Below are positions 56,061-64,000 of a DNA stretch of 64,000 nucleotides, one piece after another; the first letter of the stretch is position 1, and each line of letters begins with the position of its first letter. The notes under the pieces were generated by a model. The model had not been told where the DNA came from and did no database searches. It saw only the letters and a list, made by a program, of their open reading frames with translations. Location of the stretch: the NCBI GenBank assembly GCA_905116865.2, contig CAJHNH020004702.1, positions 179,001 to 243,000 on the forward strand. The letters are read 5' to 3'. The DNA comes from Candidula unifasciata (lineage: Eukaryota; Mollusca; Gastropoda; Stylommatophora; Geomitridae). The translations under genes and the position numbers were made by a program.

Positions 56061-56383
56061 CACATTTATTTCTATTGGGTCATCGTCCATTCATCTATCC
56101 ACTACAATAATAAGTATACAAACATTTTATATTTATCCAACTAGCTACACATCTGACCATCGGTTCATCGTTTTATATATATACATGCATGCAGATTCGT
56201 TGTTCCGCGTATCCATCCTTCCGTTTAACCATCCATCTATTTTTTTTAATCTATCCATCTTTTTGTCCATTCATGTATTTCTTCAACCATCTATTCATCT
56301 ATCTATGACTTCCTTCTTCCATGCATCCTTCTACCCAGTCCACCATCAGCCCATCCATCTATCCACATGTCTACTTGCAATCT

Positions 56384-56592
<209 letters not shown>

Positions 56593-56739
56593 ACTCTCTC
56601 TATGTTCATTCGCCTTTTTCCAAATTAATTTTCTATCCTTTAACTAATTGTAGTCTTTCGTTTAACGCATTTCGATTCACCTTATAACGCCATCACTTAC
56701 TTTCTGTGACACAGAAAAAAATGGGAAAACCACACACAC

Positions 56740-56742
56740 GCA

Positions 56743-56793
<51 letters not shown>
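56740..56793 (+). repeat. (CA)n microsatellite
   Basis: About 25 CA units with an imperfect start. The next 390 bp show no gene. Confidence 0.95.
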
Positions 56794-56795
<2 letters not shown>

Positions 56796-57191
56796 TCACA
56801 CAACACAAACCTCACCCAACAAATCCCGGGGAATCCCTAAAAATGTTCAAGTGACATTTGCCCTTTGTCCCACTCCACCATCAATGAATTATGCATCGCG
56901 CGTGAGGTCTCTGTCATGTGATTGTGGTTTCAAGGAGTGATTGGAGTACAATTTTCCGGGCTGTTCTTGGAATTTCTAATCCGCTCAGGGTGACTTGTTG
57001 GGTCATTCGTAACTGAGTCTCAACAGGGATGGAAAATTGGAGGAAATTACATCCAATTTTCTTTTATAAAATGTTCTAGGTCCGCCACACATCAACATAT
57101 AGACATTCCACCGTCAGAATCTGGGGTTTTTACGCATTGGGCTGAGATAGCTTTTGCACCTCCGAACAATTTTACAATTCATCTTTGGATG

Positions 57192-57585
57192 AATTTTACG
57201 CTCGTCTCCCCATTTACACATCACCAGTTGTGGGTCAACTCCATTCATAAGTTGGTTGGACTAGTCTATCGTGGTCGAGGTTATGGGTGTTGCAGCCTGT
57301 TGTTGTCTGGCATTTACGTTTTTATTTCTGAGAAAGAGACGGCCTGTGACATAGGTTTTGTCACTCTCTAGGGGGTTGTGTGTTAAAGCCAGTGTCTTGA
57401 TGCTTTAGAAGTGATAAAAGATCTGGCATAGTTAAATACACAATACGCGGTATGAGCTCGCGTAGGGAATTTTCCCGTGACCTTGTATGAAAGTCAGATC
57501 GCCCGAGGCCGACCTATCAGGGGTATTGTGGCCAGAAGCGAGCTAGTGTGTAGCGGTGTGCTAATGGGGAGACGAGCGTAAAATT
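57192..57585. mobile_element. Possible MITE: 23-bp inverted repeats around 348 bp
   Basis: Arms 57192-57214 and 57563-57585 are perfect complements (AATTTTACGCTCGTCTCCCC ATT), with weaker pairing a further 15 bp inward. No clear target duplication is visible, so this may be a foldback rather than a transposon. From 57590 to 58260 a minus frame of 71 codons (57614-57829) is unrecognised. Confidence 0.5.
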
Positions 57586-58261
57586 TACCCATTTTTGGCC
57601 ATCGCCCATTAGCTTACTGAAAGACGTCTTCGTCGCAGGTCGGGACAGTACTTGGATCGGTCTGCTTTGATTGCATCAACACTGCATAAGCATTTTTCAG
57701 GGCTTCTGGTGACCTGCAGTGCTTAGCCATTTTATGTGGCTCACATAACGTAGTCACAATTATAACCTTAAACTCCACCTTCGGGAATGTTGGTTGAATG
57801 TCACGATATTTTTTTCTCCAGCAAAGCACCTACCATCTATAATATAAAATGGAAGGGGTAGAGGGTGGAGCAGAGTTCATATAGCTATTTAGAAAAATCA
57901 CTAAATACCCGTTTCTCCAAAACGTTTTCTTTTTTATGAATGTGTCTGTGCAGTGCATATTGTGTCAAGTATATTTGGGATCTGTGTGACGAATTGGTCA
58001 GCCGTTTGCTTTGCACTCTGAAACTGTGAGTTCGTTTTGTGGCTGCGTCTTTCGGTTCAACTGTGCAGTTTTTACGGAGATCCCTGGGGATCGTCGCTGG
58101 ACCTACAGAGTTTATTCTCTCTGCGATTCTCTCGGCAGGTGACTATGCGTTCTGCCTAGGACCTACCCATATGGGATGAAACCTGATGTAATAAAGTCGA
58201 TCCAGCCTCTCGACTTTAACTTGACACCCTTCAAGTGTAGTATTGTATTTCTGTGTTAGTC

Positions 58262-58400
58262 ATTTGGAGGAGCAGCTGGCCGAACGGTTAGATGCCGGGC
58301 TCTCAAGCGGGAGAGCTAGGTTCGAATCCTCAGTAAGGCTGGGGATTTATTCTGTGACGGCGAAATAAAATCCTCACCTGTACAGTCGTGGCGACAGCAC
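58262..58400 (+). repeat. tRNA-like SINE head
   Basis: GCTGGCCGAACGGTTAGATG (A-box region) and AGGTTCGAATCCTC (perfect B-box). The 5' and 3' ends do not pair as an acceptor stem, and the anticodon arm is irregular. A tRNA-derived repeat is therefore more likely than a gene. The body runs to about 58450, where C and T runs follow. Confidence 0.5.
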
Positions 58401-58617
58401 TAGCCATGCGGCTGTAAATCCTCAGGCTTAAATAACCCCACCACCCCCCCCCCCTGTTTTTTTTTTTTTTTTTTTTACATAGCAATAGTGGTATAATAAA
58501 GTAGTAACTTGCAGTTTTGGCAGTTTTTTTATTTAGCACACATTAATGATGATGATAAGAATAATCATAATTTTGATTATTATTTTTATTAAAGACCTAT
58601 ACACGGCAAGCACAACC

Positions 58618-58905
58618 CGCGGTGGTGTAGCGACTAGTCGCTTGCCTACGGATCTAAAGCTTATGGGTTTCTATCGGAAAGAGGCTGGACATTTTTAAAA
58701 AAAATTACCTTGGCTCACAGGTCCACTTAGCCCTAAATTGGAACCAGGGAGAAGTCCTCGGAAGTAAAAGCCGCCCTCAGATGTTGACCACATCACCCAT
58801 CGAGTGCTTATTGGTCTATACAATATAGGTTAAGCACTATATTCCCGATACGACTGGAGGCGTGTAAGATTATTCTTCTCTTTACTATGTACCGAATACG
58901 CCTTG
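58618..58905 (+). repeat. tRNA-derived SINE family C, copy 9
   Basis: GGTGGTGTAGCGACTAGTCG head, TCCTCGGAAGTAAAAGCCG, CAGATGTTGACCACATCACC and TGCTTATTGGTCTATACAAT. The 3' GGAGGCGTG..TTTACTATGT part is repeated three times to about 59000. From 59000 to 59590 I see no recognisable gene. Confidence 0.75.
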
Positions 58906-59589
58906 AAACACGGAAAAAGGTCCTTTACCCTACTATATATCAAATACGCCTTGTAGCGTGGAAAACGGTCCTTTCCTTTACTATAAACCCAATACACCTG
59001 GAAACATATATACCCTATTTATGTCAACGGTAACGACCCCACCAGTTCCCGGAACGAGATTTTTGTCCAACGACCGGGCTGACAATGCACATGTAGGAAA
59101 AGCTTCACGAGTAAGCGTCAGCTCATAGATACTCTGAAGTTAATGAGTCGTCAGGGAACGACGGGCAGGGTGAACCCCACTCCCCCGAAGAGGCCCAAGA
59201 CGTCTATCACGAAGGCGCACGTTTGCTATTTCCCACAAAGTGCGGACAAAGATCAAGTTTTCACACGCTAGCGATAGGGTGTCGTGGTGCAAGCTGAAGG
59301 TACATTTTGTGAACAAATTATTGTGAAGTTAAGGAAACGTCCTTTGGTGACAAGCTTATTCGGTCTGGTGACATAATTTACAGGCACTGTGCCTGCGAGT
59401 TCGAGACAGTTGAGATGACGCAGCCGGGCGTCACGCAAGTAAAAAAGCAGGAGGCAGAGAGACATTAAAACAAGCAAAGCATAGAAGAACCTACTTAGAA
59501 AACGGTTCAAAGCCGTTACAGGCAGCGAACGGGAGGTACTGTACGAGGTCTGGTTGACCTGAAGGCAAGACACAGTGCCCTCTGTCACG

Positions 59590-59915
59590 CTGAGCGTTTC
59601 TTTAGGAACAGAAAGTGGACCTAAAGGGAGCGAGAGAAGTTCTTTGGGGACCCGTTCGAGTTTGCCTGAGGCTTGTTCGATGAACCAAAACCTGGAATTC
59701 TGGTAGTCGGTAAAGAGGAATTGAAGTCACATCTACTGAAGATGTACTCCGACCGGACAAGGTATACACCTCTTGATGACAACCCAGAGATCACCACTGG
59801 CCTGAGTTGCCGAAGGTACCGTTTAAAACGATAGCTCCATCTTGGTCAGAGGTCGAGAAAGTAGTTGTGAAGAGAGCCAGCGGCAAATCTGCCCAGGAGC
59901 CCCACAGTGTGCTGA
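59590..59915 (+). pseudogene. LINE fragment: linker and start of RT domain
   Basis: Frames read FFGDPFEFA, then a stop, GLFDEPKPGILVVGK, EELKSHLLKMYSDRTRYTPL and (after a shift) SWSEVEKVVVKRASGKSAQE. These match, in order, the KFAKGLFE ... L..TYSDP ... EV..VV.KA.S.SAPGP blocks that precede RT in one group of animal LINEs. It is cut off by a family C SINE at about 59915. A different lineage from the RTE-like copies. Confidence 0.65.
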
Positions 59916-60155
59916 AGATGCTCGCCTACGAAATGGAAGGTCGAAGCTTCGGTTCCTGACGAATTTAACTTTGTTTTCAAAAATGACCGTGGCTCCCAAG
60001 TTGACCAAATCGTAAATGGATACAAGGTAATTGCTGAAAAGTAACAGTGGCCGGCTTGATTTGGGGCACATCAACCACCAAGTGTCTATTGGTCTGTATC
60101 ATTTAGGTCTAGCCCTGTATGCCTATTTCGCTTGAAAGGCGTGGAGAGGGTCCTT
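59915..60155 (+). repeat. tRNA-derived SINE family C, copy 10
   Basis: GATGCTCGCCTACGAAATGG, AAGGTCGAAGCTTCGGTTCC (B-box region), AAAATGACCGTGGCTCCCAA and TGTCTATTGGTCTGTATCAT, closing with AAAGGCGTGGAGAGGGTCCT. It interrupts the LINE fragment. From 60160 to 61045 no gene, only a poly-G run near 60471. Confidence 0.75.
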
Positions 60156-61042
60156 GTTACTATCCTGCTGGTCAACTGCTGCCTCTTTCTGCAGGAAAAA
60201 CAAAATCTGCCCTTACTGGAATTATTCGTTAAAAAAGGATGCTATTTATATAAACGCGTTTTTTTTTAACTGATCGTGAAAAATGTCAGAATTCTTCTTC
60301 TTTTTTTTAATCTGTAGTATTGTGAGAACTGTTCTTCAACATTTAATTTCGAAGAAGGAAAACACAAGAATTTTACAGAAGATCTTTTTGAAATGTTTTT
60401 GGCATAATGCTAACCGACACATACAATACACTGCAAGGTGGTTAAGGGGTGGGGTGGGTTTGAGAAATCGGGGGGGGGGGGGGGCTCATGAACGAAGCCG
60501 TGTTGATTTCGATGTCTTCCTCCTGCCTACGGGCCAGACATTTGCCTCTCTGCCTGATGAATGATGATAACGATGATGATTGTGACAAATATGGTGACTT
60601 AATTATTAGCTAGCACTCCCAGTAAGTGGTTAGGGCCGCACTCTCTAAACTGAACAAGGGCGTTACCAATCGCAGCTTAGGGACCAGTTTAATCGAAATA
60701 AAACGTATTTTATGTTGAGCGAAGGCAAAACATGTTGCTTCCGGCCCATTGTCAAAAGTGTGGCGTGTCGTGTTGGGAGATGTGCGTCTGCCGACAAAAA
60801 AAAAAAAAGATGATCCGTAAATGGAAGTGAGACATCAGCGCTTGATTTGTCTGTTTGTCCGTGTCTTTCTGTCTGTATGTCTGCCTTTCTCTAATTCTGT
60901 CTGTATTTATGTCCTTCTGTTTGTCTATCTTTCTTCTTCTTCCCTCCCTCTTTTTCTATGACTGTTATTTTTATGATTGCCTGTTTTTTATCTCGTTTCT
61001 TCACTATTTTAAACTCTTTTTTAACTTGTACACTCTCTTTTT

Positions 61043-61044
<2 letters not shown>

Positions 61045-61088
<44 letters not shown>
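61045..61088 (+). repeat. (TC)n microsatellite
   Basis: About 20 TC units within a pyrimidine-rich stretch (60850-61170). Confidence 0.93.
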
Positions 61089-61179
61089 GTCATTGACCAA
61101 CTGATTGACTCATTCGCTCACTCTTGATTCATTCTGTCTCTCTATCTTTTTAACTCGTGTTTTTCTCTCTGTTGCCTAG

Positions 61180-61410
61180 TAAGCATGTCGTAAAAGACAA
61201 CTAATTATGGGTGTTGCCTTCAAATTCAGTGTGCGTCTGTCTGAGAGGAAGGGAGCTAACAGCATGCACACAAATAAGCCAGATCTGTATAGCACAGGCT
61301 CAAGTAAACTCAAGTTCTGGAACCTGACCAAAGTCTAGAAGTGCATGAACAACCAAAAGTTTTCACCGGAATTCCAAACCGGTGAGCGATACGAAGAGAA
61401 GAAGAATAAT
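61180..61410 (+). repeat. SINE-like repeat family A, copy
   Basis: AAGCATGTCGTAAAAGACAA, GCCTTCAAATTCAGTGTGCG, GTCTGAGAGGAAGGGAGC, AACTCAAGTTCTGGAACCTG, GTCTAGAAGTGCATGAACAA, GAGCGATACGAAGAGAAGAA as the tail. Confidence 0.75.
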
Positions 61411-61491
61411 TCTCAACGAACTGGAGACGGAGTCAAAGGTTATGCACTAAAATGGAAAACAAAGTGCAAGAACGCCTGAAAGAGGTTAGAG

Positions 61492-61746
61492 CAGTGGTTC
61501 TCAGGTTTCCTTACGCCGCGACCCTTTAATACTGTTCTTCGTATTGTGGCGATTGTGGCGACCCTTTAATACTGTTCTTCGTATTGTGGCGATTGTGGCG
61601 ACCCTTCACGCCCCGCCCCCACCATACAATTATTTTCGTTGCTACTTCGTAACAATGCATATGTGTTTTGAGAATGTCTTTGGCGACCACTGTGAAAGGG
61701 TGGTTCGATCCAAATTGGGTCGCGACCCACAGGTTAAGTACAGATG
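61492..61746 (+). mobile_element. hAT-like MITE
   Basis: The left end CAGTGGTTCTCAGG and the GGGTCGCGACCCACAGGTTA block near the right end match the well-known CAGTGGTTCTCAA...GGTTGAGAACCACTG pattern of hAT MITEs. The right terminus is eroded. The flanks GGTTAGAG (61484-61491) and GGCTAGAG (61747-61754) agree at 7 of 8 bases, as expected for an 8-bp hAT target duplication. A 40-bp internal unit (CGACCCTTTAATACTGTTCT ...) is doubled at 61519 and 61559. Confidence 0.75.
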
Positions 61747-61854
61747 GGCTAGAGGAACCCGACTGGATTTCATATATAACGTGGGAGATGAGGGGGAAAG
61801 AAGGGGGGAAATTGCACAGTATGGATTGCGAACCTTATGTGATGTTTAAGGTAG

Positions 61855-62090
61855 GTAGGTAAGTTGCACCCCACCAGGACATCACGCAAGCAACAAAAAC
61901 AAAACACCCGGTGACACAAAGTGCCACTATACGGATGAAGATAACCCTTGGCGAGGTCATGGAAACCCCGTTCAGCCTTCATGCTATATTTCAGGCCCGG
62001 CTATATTTAGGGCCCCAGGCAAAGGCCATGGTTAGACTTCAAAATAACTAAACATTGCATCCCACACGGGGGGTGACGATTAGCCAGCTA
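61855..62090 (-). repeat. SINE-like repeat family B, copy 7
   Basis: CACCCCACCAGGACATCACG, GTGACACAAAGTGCCACTAT, AGGCCCGGC.., CCAGGCAAAGGCC, GCATCCCACACGGGG. The left side carries GGTAGGTAGGTAAG, a (TACC)n tail on the element's own strand. Confidence 0.8.
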
Positions 62091-62149
62091 ATCATGTGAC
62101 GTATAACTTTACTGCAAGATAAGATTTTGATGGCAATATCGACAAACGT

Positions 62150-62400
62150 ATCTGCCCTAATAGATTTATAAACTATCAAGTTTTGTCAGATATCTATCTG
62201 CCTTAATTAATAAACTATCAAGTTTTGTCAGATATCTATCTGCCTTAATTAATAAACTATCAAGTTTTGTCAGATATCTATCTGCCTTAATAGATTAATA
62301 AACTATCGAGTTTTGTCATATATCTAAACTACCCACTATAGATTAATAAACTATCGAGTTTTGTCAGATATCTAAACTACCCACTATTGTCGGATTAAGG
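62150..62400 (+). repeat. 43-60-bp satellite, about 5 units
   Basis: Unit TTAATAAACTATCAAGTTTT GTCAGATATCTATCTGCC with length variants. It grades into the next array, which shares GTCAGAT and AATAAA words. Confidence 0.85.
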
Positions 62401-62429
62401 AGATACTGTTACTGTAGTATTCATAAATT

Positions 62430-63240
62430 ACCTGCTATTGTACGCTTCATGACTACCTGTTATAGTCAGATTTAAAAAAGACCCATTGTCCAATTCATGA
62501 CTACCTGCCATAGTCAGATTCATAAAATACCTACTGTTGTACGATTCATGACTACCTGCCATAGTCAGATTCATAAAATACCTGCTGTTGTACGATTCAT
62601 GACTACCTGCCATAGTCAGATTTATAAAATACCTGTTATTGTAGGATTCATGACTACATGCTTTAGTCAGATTCATAAAATACCTGCTGTTGTACGATTC
62701 ATGACTACCTGCTATAAGTCAGATTCATAAAATACCTGCTGTTGTAGGATTCATGACTACATGCTATAGTCAGATTAATAAAATACCTGCTGTTGAAGGA
62801 TTCATGACTACGTGCTATAGTCAGATTAATAAAATACCGGCTGTTGTAGTATTCATGACTACATGCTATAGTCAGATTCATAAAATACCTGCTGTTGAAG
62901 GATTCATGACTACGTGCTTAGTCAGATTAATAAAATACCGGCTGTTGTAGTATTCATGACTGCCTGTTATAGTCAGATTCATAAAATACCTGCTGTTATC
63001 GGATTAAAAACCACCTACTATTGTAAGATTTATTAAATACCTGTCAATGTTGGATTTATAAAATACCTCATGTTGTTCGTATTTCGTAAACTATATGCTA
63101 TTGTCAGATTCATAAAATGCCTGTTATTGTCTGATTTATAAACTGCTTGCTTTTGGGGGATTCATAAATTACCTACCAGTTCCATATGCATAAACTACAT
63201 GCAAACGTTGGATTCCTAATATACTCGCAGTTATCAAATA
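62430..63240 (+). repeat. 51-bp dimeric satellite, about 11 units plus degenerate monomers
   Basis: Each unit is two related half-units of about 25 bp: GATTCATAAAATACCTGCTG TTGTA and GATTCATGACTACCTGCTAT AGTCA. The dimer is regular from 62490 to 63000, then decays into single half-units to about 63240. The repeating MTTCHSQIHKIP frames are by-products. Confidence 0.9.
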
Positions 63241-63374
63241 CAAGTTATTGTATTAATAATAAACGTTTTATTAAACTAGGATCTGTAAAATTTAAGTTAA
63301 AACAAACCCCGACAATTAGAAATGGCAAGCCCAGCCCAGGTAAAATTGTATCTAACGTATAAAGCAAAGAACCC

Positions 63375-63635
63375 TTTCCCACGGCTTCAGACGTACTGGG
63401 CATATAGGGCTAGAACTATATTTATTAGACCAATAGGCATTGGGTGATTGATGTGGTCAGCATCACGCTGGCCGGTTTGACTTTCCAGGACTGTACCTAG
63501 TAACTACTCAAGGTTAGGTCACCTGACAGCAGAGGACATTTTTTCTTTTATAAAGTCTGGCTTCGTCAGGCCCGAACCCCGACATTTTGATCCGCAGGTG
63601 AGCTTCTAGCCGTTATACCACGGTAGCCGTGAGTA
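63375..63635 (-). repeat. tRNA-derived SINE family C, copy 11
   Basis: On the minus strand: CTACCGTGGTATAACGGCTA head, GGGTTCGGGCCTGACGAAGC (B-box), CTAGGTACAGTCCTGGAAAG, GCCAGCGTGATGCTGACCAC. About 250 bp upstream of the acceptor at 63883. Confidence 0.8.
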
Positions 63636-63883
63636 GGGTGAGGGTATCAAGAGACCATGTCATTTTTAAATCAATATAATTTTTGCTCTTGGAAATGCTT
63701 TTTAAAAATAAAGTTTGTTAATTTGTACAGTTTTTGTTTTTTCACAGCTTACTTTAAAAAGATACATTAAATAAAAGGTCAAACAGCGAAAATATATTAT
63801 TTTTCGTGTAATCACTAAATGTCATGTTAATTGCAAATTTGATATTCTCACTAACAATTTCCGTTTCCTGTTTTTGAATTCAG

Positions 63884-64000
63884 GAACGTGTCATATTGAG
63901 CTAGCTACAAGACTGCCCCGTTCGGGAACCGGATATGTGTTTTGTTATGTGACCTTGGGAGAGCTCCTGGCCTTTGTGATTGGTTGGAGTGTCATGTTCG
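63884..64000 (+). CDS. SLC7 cationic amino acid transporter-like gene, next exon (runs off the edge)
   Basis: The acceptor TTTCCTGTTTTTGAATTCAG ends at 63883. The frame imposed by the exon at 49009-49128 reads GTCHIELATRLPRSGTGYVF then CYVTLGELLAFVIGWSVMF. This aligns without gaps to the CAT stretch LxGLCYAEFGARVPKTGSAY LYSYVTVGELWAFxTGWNLI, that is the loop after TM2 and TM3. Conserved Cys, Glu, Arg, Pro, Gly-x-x-Tyr, Tyr-Val-Thr-x-Gly-Glu and Gly-Trp are all present. Two bases enter a split Gly codon, and the window ends one base into the codon after Phe. The AEFGAR signature is IELATR, again pointing to a divergent paralogue. Confidence 0.88.

Noticed and set aside
58268..58340. A tRNA gene at the GGTTCGAATCC B-box
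   Set aside because: No pairing acceptor stem and an irregular anticodon arm; better explained as a SINE head.

Overview
This is intron-and-repeat DNA from an animal genome, not a prokaryote. There are no operons and almost no long ORFs. Splice sites, many decayed non-LTR retrotransposons, tRNA-derived SINE-like repeats, MITE-like elements and very long microsatellites ((GAA)n, (TA)n, (TC)n, (CA)n) dominate. The repeat mix and the style of the reverse transcriptases suggest a mollusc, perhaps a gastropod. That is an inference; the window holds no diagnostic host gene.

The host gene I can defend is on the + strand at the right. Exon 49009-49128 and exon 63884-64000 (running off the edge) join in the same phase. 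Together they encode consecutive transmembrane segments of an SLC7 cationic-amino-acid-transporter-like protein, separated by an intron of about 14.8 kb. That intron holds a 6.4-kb non-coding LTR retrotransposon in the sense orientation, several SINEs, MITE candidates and two satellite arrays. I could not find the upstream exons.

Layout: 1-12 kb holds decayed LINE fragments, SINE-like repeats, a pogo/Tigger-like MITE and microsatellites. 12.7-15.0 kb holds a 5'-truncated RTE-like LINE with an intact 660-codon reading frame and an 11-bp target duplication, inserted into an older SINE-like repeat. 15-26 kb holds more LINE and SINE relics, a possible promoter at 18.7 kb, a 50-bp minisatellite of about 30 units and a (TTC)n tract. 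26.28-37.30 kb is a near-identical tandem duplication (about 5.3 and 5.7 kb), followed by a third, older and shorter copy. 38-46 kb holds microsatellites, a 2.25-kb element with 55-bp perfect terminal inverted repeats and a 6-bp target duplication, and a LINE relic. 46-49 kb holds LINE and SINE remains leading to the SLC7-like exon. 49.1-63.9 kb is the intron.

Most calls rest on copy-to-copy comparison inside the window: each dispersed family was recognised because it recurs. Family letters (A-G) are mine. Boundaries of decayed repeats are good to roughly 10-30 bp; those of the LTR element, the RTE insertion, the TIR element and the exons are meant as exact.
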